The position numbers and the translations under genes are program-made. Below are positions 22,299 to 33,578 of a stretch of DNA of 64,000 nucleotides, piece by piece (within the stretch, counting starts at the first letter, position 1; each line of letters opens with the position of its first letter). A model generated the notes under the pieces. The model made no database searches. It had not been told where the DNA came from and saw only the letters and a list, made by a program, of their open reading frames with translations. The DNA lies in contig MU831987.1 in the NCBI GenBank assembly GCA_029204225.1, positions 29,023-93,022 of the forward strand, read 5' to 3'. The stretch comes from Diphasiastrum complanatum. Its lineage: Eukaryota; Streptophyta; Lycopodiopsida; Lycopodiales; Lycopodiaceae.

Positions 22299-23417
22299 GC
22301 ATTGACAATCTTGGAAGGAATTATGAACTTTTGATGGCCAATAGAATTTTGATGCAAAAGAAACAGTTAAACAAGCACTACAAGGCTCAAAATGAGGTAT
22401 ATAAAAAAGATTATGTTCAATACCATAAATTTCACCACATAGAATACATAATCAAATTGCATAGTAGCACTGCATTACATGACAAGGAAAACAAAGTGAA
22501 TTAGAGAGGCAACTCCATGCATAATAAACATTTTTTATAACTTGATGTGTGTGCGCATCACTCTACAATAGATCTTTTTCAAACTTATGCTTGGGGAATA
22601 AAAACACTCATAAAGTACACCAAAGGTCTCAACATTAAGGCATCCAAAGAATTGAAACAATCGTATTCTAGTTTCCATTATTATCAGCTCCAAAACTAAA
22701 TCAACTCCAATATAAAATTCAATATAAAATTCCATATAAAGCCCCAATTCTAGCACAAAATTCAAAAGATAACAAATTCACAAACTACACATTATTTATC
22801 AGTAAATGCATCATTAAGAGTTATAAACAATACATTCAAAGGTATCAACATATGTAGATTCAAGACAATAGAGTGATACTTGTAGTTATGTGAATCCTTC
22901 AATAGCTAATGAAAAAAGTGTGCATCATAAACTAAAGCCCTACTTGAAGATGATCAACTTGCTAGATTGTTTTCTCTTAGTGTATTTGATTACATCTTAA
23001 TATTTTTCACTTGTTTGAGCAACATTTTTAGTGTTGGAAATCGACCAGTGGAAGATCTCTCGGTGCGTGCACAACGTCTACCAGTAAAGGTTCCGTAGGC
23101 GAAAACAAAACAAATGCGCTTTGCGAAAGCGTTATCAGTTTAAGAGCTAGAGCTTATGATCAACACAAATTATCAACCATATGAGTATCTTAATCTACGA
23201 ACAATTTATCCGCATGGCATAAATCAGTGAATTAGAACCGAATGATAATACATTGGAAAAAGTACGACATGATTCAAATTGCTGGAATAGAAATTATATA
23301 ATCACAGATAGTACAAGTCTGAATGTAGATACAAGGCACGTTCTTCTTGAAACAATACTATGATATAATAGAGAGGAAGAACGAATAATTGCGTTCTTGC
23401 TAATCATCTGATCACTC

Positions 23418-23452
<35 letters not shown>

Positions 23453-23692
23453 TAGTGGCACGTGGTACCGCCATTATGGTACCGCGGTACCATAATGGTG
23501 GTATCGCAGTACCATAATGGTGGTACCGCGGTTATGGTGTCGCCCTCAGACCAGTGGTACCAGGGCGGCACCACAAAAATAATATTTTTTATTATTTAAA
23601 AAAAAAAAACTCTTTTAACAGGATAAAACTAGGTAGAAACTAAGATGTTACTGTACAGGGGGACTGTACTGGGGGCACTGTGGGATAGCGGA

Positions 23693-23945
23693 CCCAATCG
23701 GATTGCGGCATGTGGGGGAGCAATACATGGGGCAGGTACAGTAGCACATGGGCACTGTGGAGGAGCAGACCATGGACCCAATCGGAGTGCAGCATGTGGG
23801 GGAGCAATACATCCGGACAGGTACACCGTCACATGGGCACTGTGGAGGAGCAGACCATGGACCCAATCGCAGTGCAGCATGTGGGGGATCAACACATGGG
23901 GCAGGTACAGTAGCACATGGGATCATCAACAAAAGCAAATTGGGA
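23693..23945. repeat. Three tandem units of 84-85 bp
   Basis: Units start with CCCAATCG at 23693, 23777 and 23862. Each contains GCATGTGGGGGA and ACATGGGCACTGTGGAGG or a close variant. Reading frames through it (repeated Trp-Gly-Ser) are repeat artefacts. Confidence 0.9.
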
Positions 23946-23973
23946 AACAGGCTATTGGGTTGAATAAGCACTC

Positions 23974-24152
23974 ACGAGACAGTGAGAGAGCCAGTGAGAG
24001 GGGGTGAGAGGCATTGTGAGAAGCTGTGAGGGAGAGCCAGTGGGAGGCTGTGAGAGAGAGGCATTGTGAGAGGCTGTGTGACAGACCGAGTGAGAGGCTG
24101 TGAGAGAGCCAGTGAGAGCCATTGAGAGGCTGTGAGAGGTTGTGAGGGTCAT
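23974..24152. repeat. Short GTGAGAGGCT-type repeats
   Basis: Degenerate 10- and 20-bp units (GTGAGAGGCTGTGAGAGAGC and variants) fill about 180 bp directly upstream of the ORF at 24176. Confidence 0.85.
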
Positions 24153-24175
24153 TTCGAGCAACAGGGTGTCGTGAG

Positions 24176-24520
24176 ATGGCGGAGGGCGAAGCCAGGAGGA
24201 AGCTCGAGGAAGATGTCCGAAGGCACAACGAATGGCATCGGAAGCAAGAAGCAGACATTGCAGAGATGCTGCGAGAGACTCGGCAGAGACACCCAGAGCT
24301 GCAGATCCCCGCCCCCGTTGTGGCCCCCGCCCCCGCTGTCGAGCTGGATTTGGATGAGCAGATCGGAATGAACTTCACACGACGGCAGCTCATCATGGTC
24401 AGGGAAAGGGCTGCCCGCCGTCGGGCTGACCAGGAGGCAGCTCGGGCTAACCGGGAGGCAGAGCGAGAGCGACAGAACAATGCACCTGACGAGGGCGAGG
24501 AGTCTGTGGAGGATCCGTAG
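24176..24520 (+). CDS. Charged 114-residue ORF inside the 3.1-kb element
   Basis: I do not recognise this protein. It begins MAEGEARRKLEEDVRRHN and has a heptad-like, highly charged N-terminal third (likely coiled coil). A short Pro/Ala hinge follows (residues about 44-55), then an Arg/Glu-rich helix (RERAARRRADQEAARANR) and an acidic end (EGEESVEDP). It starts just after the GTGAGAGG repeats and converges with the minus-strand ORF. It could be an element-encoded accessory protein, a spliced exon, or chance in GC-rich sequence. Expression is unproven. Confidence 0.35.
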   Translation: MAEGEARRKLEEDVRRHNEWHRKQEADIAEMLRETRQRHPELQIPAPVVAPAPAVELDLDEQIGMNFTRRQLIMVRERAARRRADQEAARANREAERERQNNAPDEGEESVEDP

Positions 24521-25019
24521 AAATGTTTAGCATAGATGGGGTCTAGCCGTATGTGGCTGACTGTTGTTATTTAATGTTCATCAGTAGATGAGACAGTATT
24601 TAGTGTCTGGCATGGTGTAAAGAACAGCCCCAGCCATATGCAGCGGGAATACGTATTGTAGTTTTGATACATCTGTTGAATTAATGTACGGTGTGTGTTT
24701 TGTGCAATGCGTGCCTTGTGTATTGCAATCTGATGTATGTGATTATGAAATGCTATCAGGGGTGTTGTATTTCTGTGTTCTGCATATGCTCTCAAACTCT
24801 GTACTGAAAACTAATTGAAAACACGCACACACCATTTGAAGTAAAACTGCAAGTAGAACATCACAATTACAAATTGACAAATACACATTGTGCAGTGAAT
24901 AGAATACGTCCAACACCAAATATAATTTGAAAAATGGTCTGAATACAGTGTTCGACCATCTGGCCGCCAAACATGGAACATGATATCAAACTGCTAAAAA
25001 TAAAATGACGGAACTACAA

Positions 25020-26169
25020 TCAATGCTCTGCCTCAAACTCAGATGAATGCTCCAGAGACAACTCAGGGCCTTGAGCTGACTCTCGCAACTGATATCTATG
25101 TCTGTCTGGTACTGGCATGGGCTGTGTATCCGAGGGAGAAGAGTCGTCATCCTCATCCTCCCAATCTGCCTCCGCATCAGCCCCCAAGCAGGCTAAACCA
25201 ACAACACCTGCTGCAGCTGGCTGTAATACAACACCTCTACCAGCAACTGGATCCCTGCGAGGTCGTCCTCTCTTCCCTGGCAGTTTCTGTGCCTTGTCTT
25301 TCTTGTTCGGTGCACCCTTGGGCCTTCCTGGCCTCTTGCGAACGAGGGGAGCCGTCAATGCCTCATCACCCCCATGCAGATCACCTGGCTGACTAGGCTG
25401 AGCCCAAGCTGCGGCCGGCTGGGATAGAGTAGCCAAAGATGGGTGTCCCTATATAGCTGATAGTGGAGGATAGGTCCGAGGCGTGTGTGCCCGTAGGCCT
25501 GCTGCTGGTGGAGGAACTAGATGTGGAGGGGCCATCCTTGTAGGAGGCAAGTACAGCGGCGATAAGTACTGAAAGGGGCGCTGTGGTGGATGGTACTGGT
25601 ACATCCTGGGTGCTGCCAAAGGAGGAGGATGTGTTGTGGGTGCTGCCAAAGGAGGAGCCGGTGCCGTGGGTGCTGCCATTGGAGGAGCGTCTGTAGATGT
25701 GGGTGCTGCAAGAGAAGATCTGGGCACAGATGGTGGCCTACCATGGAGACCTGCTGCTGCAAAAGTGGATGGCGATGAAGGGGCTATAGGCCTCAACGGT
25801 ATCGATGGCACTGGAGGTGCTGTGCGACGCACATACACCCTCTGAGGAACTGGAGGAACTGCAGGCACCTCGTGTAGCTGCTCTGGCTGAGACTCTGTGT
25901 AGGGCATGCTGGCTAGAGAGGATGGGGGTGCCCTAACGCTCGGCATCTGCTGGGCCTCTGAATCCAAGTCTGCAAGCAACATTCAAAGTGCCACCATCTC
26001 TCGCGCGTGCACCGAGTAGGTGACCTTTAAGGTGAGTGAGGGTGGCAACGAACTCTGTCAGAAAATATCGACAACGCACTATCCTTGCACCGAACTTGTT
26101 AGACTTGTCGGGAACCCGCCTGACAATGTCCACCTCGTCCCACAGATCGGCAAGGTTGGAATGCACCAT
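25020..26169 (-). pseudogene. Broken ORF with BED-like finger and AT-hooks
   Basis: From 26169 downwards, the first part (about 78 residues) contains VRCRYF and LTHLKGHLLG. This resembles a BED zinc finger of hAT transposases, with the second cysteine replaced by Phe. After a frameshift near 25990 comes a long Pro/Ala-rich region with repeated PLAAP/PMAAP blocks (to 25449). A TAG at 25448-25446 follows, and then, in the same frame, two AT-hook motifs (KRPGRPKGAP and KRGRPRRDP) and an acidic tail ending at 25020. No hAT catalytic core or dimerisation domain is present. DNA binding is inferred from the AT-hooks; the family call is tentative. Confidence 0.5.
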
Positions 26170-26518
26170 CTCTGTAGAAAGGACTGGGGAAAGAAGGCAG
26201 AGATCTCTGTGGGTGCGACAGGAGTCGGAAGGCTTGAAAAAACCACAATAAAGGCCAAAATAGCAATAGTAGGGGAGGACGCGATCAGTGCAATGCGAAG
26301 ACAGCCGGGAGGGCGCGGACAGTAGGGCGACGGGCAGGGAGAGAGATGAAGCGAGGGGGGGGGGTAGATTAAAAAAAATACAGCAATATATTAAATATTA
26401 AAAAATATTATATACTAAAAAATATTAAATACTGTGGTACCGCGGATCAGTATGGATCCGCAATACCACACTGGATCCGCGGTACTAGGATCCGCGGATC
26501 CTGGTACCGCTGGATCTA

Positions 26519-26520
<2 letters not shown>

Positions 26521-26597
<77 letters not shown>

Positions 26598-26598
26598 T
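26521..26598. repeat. AT then AG microsatellite
   Basis: About 20 AT units, AGAG, a further AT run, then (AG) units. The Tyr/Ile ORF on the minus strand is an artefact. Confidence 0.95.
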
Positions 26599-26689
26599 AG
26601 TTTTACAATGGCAGATGTACATGAGAGCAGTTGGTGTATATTTGATTGGTGGAGAGAAGAGTAGATAGCCATGCTATAGTTTCCTCATG

Positions 26690-28230
26690 TAGGCACCGTC
26701 ACCACTTTGGGCTATTTCCGCCTTTCTCTTGTGGTGACCTCTAAATAAGGTCTGTACTTTACAAATGGGATTAAGGCACCATGCTATTGTTATCAGTCAC
26801 CAATTATACAAGTCATTTTAGTTGACGAAGTCAGAGACTTCGTTGTCGAGTTTGCTTTTGAGAAGATGTCAATGACATCGATGTCGAGCTTGCTCTTGAG
26901 AAGATGTCGATGGCTTCGATGTCGGAGACTTTGATGTCGAGCTTGTTTTTGAGAAGATGTTAGAGACTTCGATGTGGATGATGTGGATGTCGAGCTTGCT
27001 CTTTACAAGGGCTCCATTTTAAATAGTGACCTTTGATGATCGTCAAAGACTTCGGGCAAGCCAATAAGTCAGACACTTCGAATACTTCGATGTCAGGAAA
27101 ATTGAAGGAACACTGTCATTGACTTTCCTTGTATTTCTGTAGAAGTATTTACAGCAAATGAATGGATCTAGATTAGTGAAGAGATAAGGGATGGAGATGA
27201 CAGAAATCCAAGACCCCCCCTTAATCTGGATCCTTGAATGTCTTGATTTTAAAATTCAAGATAGCACACAAAAGTTGGAGGAGGATGTTAATGTGAAAAG
27301 CTTTTGAAAAGATAGCATAAGTTTATGGTTCATCGCTAAATCTTGTGTGCTTCCTGACTTAATCCTTTGTAAATATGTCAGCTGCCATGTACTGGGTTCT
27401 GCAGATTTTCAGACTCACTTCCTTGTTGAGTACTCTACTCCTGATATAGTGGTAGTTAGTCTCGATGTGCTTGCTCCTAGATTGCTAGGATTGATAATGT
27501 AATAGCACTCTGATTGTCACACTGAATAATTGTTGGAGCTGTTTGTCTGAGACCGATATCGGACAATAGATTCCTCAACCAAATTGTTTCTTTGGTAGCT
27601 TGAGAGGCTGCAATGTGGTCCGATTCTATCGAAGACATCGCGATGGAGGCCTTCTTTTGACTATTCCAATATACTGGACCATTATTGAACAAGAAGACAA
27701 ATCTAGATATCGATCTTATGGTGTCGATATCACGTGCCCAATTCGCATCTGTATATCCATGAAGTGTATGGATATTGGATGGATTTTCATCTCCATAGCA
27801 GATGCAAAGGTCGATGGTAGCTCGTACATATCTAAGAACTCTTAGAAGAGCTTTCTAGTGGACCATACCAGGATTAGTCATATATTGGCTTAAAGAGCTA
27901 ATGGTGTATGCAAGATCAGGTCTAGTCGATATCATAGCATACATCAAGGATCCAACAATTGATTGATATGGATACTCCTTCATTTCGGCCTTCTCCTCAT
28001 CGATTTGAGGGTATTGCTCCTTAGATAATTTTAAGCCTAGGTCCATGGGACTATGCACAAGCTTGCAATTTAGTAGATTGAATTCTAATAATAAATTTTG
28101 GAAGTACCTCTGCTGAGTGATATAGAGAAGCCTTTTGATTCTGTCTCTATGGATTAGAATCCCGAGCCAATAATGTGCCTCTCCCAAATCTGTCATCTCT
28201 TCTGAAATGACTGCTAAGAAAATCTTCTTG
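26690..28230 (-). mobile_element. Copia 3' end: RT, RNase H, polypurine tract, LTR
   Basis: Minus strand, from 28230: the C-terminal half of a Copia reverse transcriptase (DLGEAHYWLGI, STRPDLAYTISSLSQYM). RNase H follows (YTDANWA, SSIESDHIAASQATKE, CDNQSAI). Stops and a frame change occur near 27855 and 27700. A polypurine tract (plus strand ACCCCCCCTTA, 27212-27222) marks the probable start of the 3' LTR, which runs to roughly 26690. The catalytic RT half, integrase and gag are absent; the fragment is cut at 28230 by a gypsy fragment of opposite strand. Confidence 0.8.
26844..27010. repeat. Minisatellite in the Copia LTR
   Basis: TGTCGAGCTTGCTCTTGAGA and close variants start at 26844, 26882, 26935 and 26988 (spacings 38, 53, 53). 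Confidence 0.75.
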
Positions 28231-28234
28231 GCCG

Positions 28235-28325
28235 ATTTTTGGTGGCCAACGCTCTTTAAGGATACGCACAATTACACAAAGGCTTGTGATGTCTGCCAAC
28301 GCACAAAACGATTTCAAAAGACCTC
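28235..28325 (+). mobile_element. Ty3/gypsy integrase zinc-finger scrap
   Basis: The plus strand reads FWWPTLFKD, then ACDVCQRTKRFQK, the conserved end of the H2C2 integrase zinc finger. Only about 30 codons remain. Confidence 0.75.
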
Positions 28326-28627
28326 ACGATTTCTCTGTCATCTCCACGAATTCTGATTAGAAACATTTTTGCACTATCAGACATTTTTCCTATTACAGGA
28401 ATTCGCCGACCCTAAGAACAATGCCTCAAAATTCGCAAACCTCATTAGAAAATCATGGACATTGAGCACGAATTCTGAGTAGAGTCTCAAATTTGTGACC
28501 AAAAAAGTCTATATATAGACCTCACGTCTCCTCTCCACGAATTCATTCTAGATTCTTGCTCTCGAGATCATGCTGAAATTTTTCAGAATTTTCAAACTTA
28601 TCAGAACAATCTAGAATCACTACTATC
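28326..28627. promoter_or_regulatory. Putative promoter of the downstream retroelement ORF
   Basis: A TATA-like CTATATATAGAC at about 28510 lies 118 bp upstream of the ATG at 28628, with repeated CACGAATTC blocks around it. No other feature is seen. Confidence 0.35.
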
Positions 28628-30876
28628 ATGGCTTCTCGAGGCGACATCGAGACCGAATATGCTGAATCCGGTGGGAGCCTTAAACCTTCTCAGGTCCCAA
28701 AGGATATACTAGCCCAACAAGAAGCCCTTCTTTAACAGGCTGCGACAAGACGACAAGCGGTAGCAGCAGCAAGCAAGCTCTGGGGATGCAGGTGCATCTG
28801 GCTCTGGTTCCGTAGGCGGGGTTCAAGCCACTCAGGGAACTTCAGTAGTACAGACAACATATCCTCCTCCTACCATCTCCCTACCACTACAGACACCACT
28901 CGCTACCACTTCCACCCCTTCCATCACGCTTAATACAGAATTTGACTCTACTATTCCCAAAAAAACCCTCTATACATACATCCCCTCTCTTTGACTCCTC
29001 AGTCGATGTTGATGATTTTGCTCTCCAATTACTCACCCAGATTCCATCCATTTCTTCTCCTTCCCATGCTTCCTCTCCTCCAAGAATTCCAACACCTCCC
29101 ACTTCACCGCAATCCCCTCCTTTAAATCCACAATCACTGCCTCTAGATCCACAATCTCCTCTTTTGAAACCATAATCCCCTCCACCTTCCTATTCCCCAA
29201 ATCCCTCTTCTCCACAATTCCCCGATCTTCTCCCTTACAACCCTATGCCTTATCACCAATGATCATTCCCTAACATTGGCATATGGGAGCAACTACCACT
29301 GGCTGCCTAGAAGATGGTATGGTTGGTGAATGAGCTTCAATACAACATCTACTGCACGTTGTCTGGACAACATGATGATAGCGCCATTTTACAACTTCAG
29401 TAGGGAAATGAAAGGTTGGTGGCTGAATCTGCTCAACAACAACAAAAGATCCATAACCTCACCACCTACAATCAGCAGCAGCAGCAAATGTTCAGCCACC
29501 TACAAAACCAACTCCAATTGAAGATATCCAATAATATGCAAACTGTCATCGACAACCTCACAATAGAACGGGACGAGGCCTTACCTGATGCACGAGAAGC
29601 ATGTTCCACTATGAAGGAACAACTGGAATTGGTCGATTTCAATGATTTTGCGCCACCAATTATTCCCGAGGGAACCCAAATTCCAGTGGTGGCATATAAG
29701 CAGTTGGCCCAAAAGTTGAAAGCGATGACGGAACAACACACTAAACAATAACAATCATACACTACTTCCGTCGAGGCCCTTAATCAACACATATCCACCT
29801 TGGAGAACAGATTGAAGATGGCCGCTTAGTCCACACCTTCTGTCCATGCAGAGCATGCTCAGTTCCATGACTTTGTGCATCACTTTGATGGGTCAGAAGG
29901 TGGCGATGGGGCAGGATCTCAACAGCCTCCAACAAACAATCAAGGCTCGTCGATCCAAGGACCATCTCAAGTGCAAATAACTCAACCACCAACCAATCAT
30001 CAAGGCACCGGTGGTACTTCCTCCCAACACCAATTCACTTCTACCACTTCTAACCCCATCGACACAGCTAACCTTCTCTTTTCATGCCAATTTTCTCTTG
30101 AATCCCAATGCAATGCTGCTTCTAACCCTTCAACGCCCCTCTCCCTTGAACTAGACCCCCAACTTGAACATGCCTTAACTGCTGAAGCCCCCACAATAAG
30201 ACACCAGATCTCTCCAACTGCACCAAGCAAGGAGCACCTCATCTCCCAAGAGTTCGAAAAAAAATATCCACCCAAGGAGCACGACGGTTACATCTTAGAG
30301 AATCTGGACCACTGCAAAACTCGCAAGGAAGCCGTCAAGCTCTTGAATCCACAACATGCATGGTGCCATCAACTTTTCTTGCAAAGAAAAACAACCATGG
30401 AAAGGTATCTCAACGCACCGACATACATGCGCATCAATCCATATTATTACCCGGTGGCGCGTAGAGAACCATTTTCCACCACAAAGCGAAAAAATGTGAT
30501 TTACTGGCCCAAGCTAACTGGTGTAAATACAGGCAATCCAGCAGATGACATGATTACCAATTGTCGTGTCTTTCACCAGAAAGACCATGGCAACCCGGAT
30601 CGGGATGTGCGCTACTTTGCAGATAATTGCGATCTCGTAGCTTTTTTGGCAGAACTCACCGGCTATTGGGATAGAGGCCTCCCACCAATCGCCATTGATA
30701 TCAACAAGCCCTTGCAAACTGAAACGAACTACATCAACGTGGCATGCCTTTACTACCGTGCAGCCCTTACTTCAGCGTTGCACATCAATATGGTGGAACT
30801 TTGGAAGATCCAAGGATTCCTGCAAGGCATGCTTACAAACAACTGCCCTTCCTCACTAATTTATGTTGGCAAATGA
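28628..30876 (+). pseudogene. Unrecognised retroelement ORF, multiply interrupted
   Basis: The reading starts MASRGDIETEY at 28628 and meets a TAA at 28733. After two frame changes it runs in one frame from about 28942 to 30876, broken by stops at 29173, 29260, 29308, 29401, 29749 and 29827. The order is a Pro/Ser-rich region, a Gln-rich coiled coil (QQQQKIHNLTTYN) and an open 333-codon C-terminal part with a globular domain (KNVIYWPKLTG, YFADNCDLVAFLAELTGYWD). I know no family for that domain. A polypurine tract and a probable LTR follow directly, and a gypsy integrase scrap lies upstream. It may be the accessory or gag ORF of an LTR element. Function unknown. Confidence 0.5.
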
Positions 30877-30985
30877 TGGAAGTCGTCGGCAATAAGATCT
30901 ACCAAATCCGTCAACAACAATCTCGCCTCCAAAAAGCTCAAAAAATCTAGGACGAAAAAGCTTCGATTGGTGTGGGACCACCAAT

Positions 30986-31759
30986 AAGGAGGGGGATAAT
31001 GTTAGCAACTATGCTAACACAGAGAAAAATAAAAAGAAAGAAATAAAACTCCATGGCATGTGTTTTGTAAGCCCACGTATGAGTATCTGTCAATAAACTT
31101 CCACCATGGCATGTGTTTTGTAAGTCCATGACTAGAAGCTTAAAATAATAATAAAATAGCTTAAACTTAGATTTCGAACTTAGAATTAGGAAACTTAAGC
31201 TTAAAAATATTTGTCTTCAGTTTTTCTAAGTTATAAACTTTGAAGTTCTAAATCCTAAATTAAAGTGCTAGAATGGCTAGAAATAAGTTAGTCCCATAAG
31301 TTAGTGGATACTTATGGAAGACTCTCCTTGCCATAAAAGGAGAGGTATTTGCCATGTAAATAACACTTTTGAGATTAAGCTATCAAGTTCTCTGTTTTTG
31401 AGATTATCTCTATATTTCATTTGTGTTCCCCTCAGGAAGGTGCATAGCTTGAGGGAAGGTGCTCGGGCCTCCTCTTGCCTCCTTCTCATTGGTTTGTATT
31501 GTGGCATGTATTTTTTTGATTGATTATTAGTTAGTCGCAATCTTCCATTCTAATTCCCTTTGGGTGCTACTTTAGGTCCTAGATTAGCAACCTTGCTAGT
31601 TGGGTTCGCCTTAGCAAGGATTTTATTGTTGTTTCTAGTTAGCTTTATTTCCGTTTCGGGCACTAGTTGGGTAAGCCTTAGTGCTCTCATCCTTGTTGAT
31701 TATTTCCGTTGAAGTTTGTTGTAGAAACTTAGAAAGTGGATGATCCTCTATATACAACA
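30986..31759 (+). mobile_element. Polypurine tract and probable 3' LTR
   Basis: AAGGAGGGGGA (30986-30996) is a polypurine tract. The putative LTR begins TGTTAGCAACTATGCTAACA at 31000, itself an inverted repeat. It has a TATA-like CATAAAAGGAGAGG near 31332 and may end at ATACAACA (31759). No 5' partner is in the window, so the right boundary is a guess. Confidence 0.5.
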
Positions 31760-31782
31760 CCACATCGTCTGAGATCTAGACA

Positions 31783-32127
31783 TCACGCTAAACCATATTT
31801 ACTTCCAACAATGGAGAAGCTAGGTTTTTTTTTTTTCCTGATGAAGGACTCTAACTGGGAAGCACTATATTCATCAAGGACTTTGGTAAAGATCAAAGGG
31901 TGAGGTGAAGTAGGAGCAGTGGTAGAGATAGGGGTATCAGCAGAGGAATCACCATTTTCTTTTTCCAAGCAAGCAAATACTTTTCGAATATGTGTATTAT
32001 AGAACTTTTCTTCAGCAACAATTCGTTTAGCATAGTTTGAGAGTTCTATATAAATTTTTTCAACCATGCTAAGGGTTTTCTTTTTTTTACTAACTCCGTA
32101 TAAATTTTGATCCAATCCATGATTCAC
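31783..32127 (-). pseudogene. Unrecognised 114-residue fragment
   Basis: Minus-strand ORF with a Lys-rich N-terminus (SKKKKTLSMVEKIYIELSN) and a Ser/Thr/Pro linker. No ATG context, motif or homology was recognised. It looks like a truncated retroelement protein similar in style to 2036-3731, but I could not align them. Confidence 0.25.
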
Positions 32128-32322
32128 ATCAAATCAACAAGGCAAAGAATTTTATAAACCCGGCCAACATCATTACAAGTAGTCATATCATAAGTAGTAA
32201 TCAATTTGTAAACTTCAACAGGTTTCTTCATGCAACAAATAATAGTGAACAAAAGAACTAGGAGGAGGAAGGGGCTCCCCATAGCCAAGAGTCACTGCAT
32301 CATGAAACCATCATGTGGACTA

Positions 32323-32988
32323 TGTGAGAGATTTCAACTAGTTTAGTCTAGTTTAGTCATATTTTGGTAAATTGTCAATAAGAGGCCAAAACTCATTTTA
32401 GACTTAGAGATAAACTTTTTGAAGTTATATTACATTAAAATACATTCAATAAACACTTTTTGAAAGTGTGGGAAAGTTGGTAGCCGAGTTTGAGAGAGAT
32501 TCAAATTTGAACTTTGGGTACATTGAATCTAGACCCAAAAATAGTAGGATTTACATTTTGGAGGGAAAGCCAAGTGGCCAAATAGGGTTTGAAAACTCTA
32601 TAAAAGGATGTAACTCATGGAGAGACACATCTTCTCTCTTCTCTCTCTCATTTCATCATTATACATGGTTCTCCTTGGGTTCTACTACTCATTGGTGCAC
32701 TCTCTTGATGATATCTTGCAATCTTGTGTGTAAAATGCTCATATTTTGCTATTTTCGGTTCCACACGTGTGAAATACAGTAGGGTACTGTAATTGTACGG
32801 ACAAAAACTATATTTTATGTTTTGGCTCATGTTTGATCAGTATCTCTTAGAGTTTGCATCTCATTTTGTATGCAGACATTGATTTTTCTACATTGGCAGA
32901 ATTGTTGGTTTGCTCCTTATTGTAACCAGAGATTAGGGACATGGATTGGATCTTGAATGATCTGAAATCTTTCACATGGTATCAGAGC
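32323..32988 (+). mobile_element. Copia 5' LTR and primer-binding site
   Basis: A 654-bp LTR (32323-32976) starts TGTGA and ends TCACA. It has a TATA box (TATAAAAGG, about 32600) and a CACACGTGTG palindrome at 32762. TGGTATCAGAGC (32977-32988) is the tRNA-Met primer-binding site. About 240 bp of it recur at 36807-37048. Confidence 0.85.
32762..32797. promoter_or_regulatory. CACACGTGTG palindrome plus second short palindrome in an LTR
   Basis: CACACGTGTG holds a G-box core (CACGTG), known in plants as a bHLH/bZIP binding site. Four bases later comes ACAGTAGGGTACTGT. Similar pairs occur at 36937, 37622 (then CTGTACAG) and 46701 (then CTGTCCGTACAG). Single palindromes are at 4066, 37993 and 38197. 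A role in LTR transcription is inference. Confidence 0.55.
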
Positions 32989-33578
32989 TCTTGTGTTTCA
33001 TGTTATGAAAGTATCAGCCATCTTTAGCAAGGATTTGGAGGAGTTACCAATGCTAGAGCATGCTAGATTGATTTCTACTCAAAAATCAGCATTTTTGCAT
33101 GTGTAGAATTGATCTTTTGTAGGTCAAAACTCAATATAGGGCTATATACTTGATCAATTCTGATTTCACACTTGGTTTACTGGAATTAGATGACTTTTGG
33201 TGCATTAGGAAGGTCTCATTGGAGGCTACAAGAAGATATATCAAGTTTCTAGAAATTGCATGTAGAATTTGAGATATTCAATTTTTTGCGATTTTATCAA
33301 AACCCTAATTTTGATTGGATCTCTAGTTTGTGAGGTTACTGAACTTCATTTAAGTGTGTTTCAATCTTAGGAAGTGGAAAGAATCATTAGATTGAGGATA
33401 GATCATAGGTTGATCAAGATTTCACTATTCTATGTGTTGATTTTCTAATTAGAAGTGCTAAAAGAGATTTGAGAGGTTCCATATCTTTGTGATTTCTTCT
33501 TGAGTTCATTTGTTGACATTCAAAAGAGTGTTTTGTGCATTGGAACAGGTTGAAAGAATAAGATCAGGTCACTTCAAC

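Larger units (their letters stand above)
23421..26560. mobile_element. 3.1-kb element with inverted AT-CATAG-GGTACCGCGG ends
   Basis: The left end is (AT)15 followed by CATAG and a run of GGTACC, GGTACCGCGG and ATAATGG blocks to about 23570. The right end (about 26434-26560) mirrors this: GGATCCGCGG and GGTACCGC blocks, then CTATG and an AT run. Between them lie tandem repeats, a plus-strand ORF (24176-24520) and a broken minus-strand ORF (25020-26169). Inverted ends plus a BED-like zinc finger suggest a hAT-related transposon. The AT flanks hide any target duplication, so class and exact ends are uncertain. Confidence 0.5.

Noticed and set aside
23693-23945. CRISPR-like array
   Set aside because: Units are contiguous tandem repeats without distinct spacers, in a plant genome.
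23629-24007. Overlapping repetitive ORFs on both strands
   Set aside because: The 84-85 bp tandem repeat keeps several frames open; no consistent coding signal.
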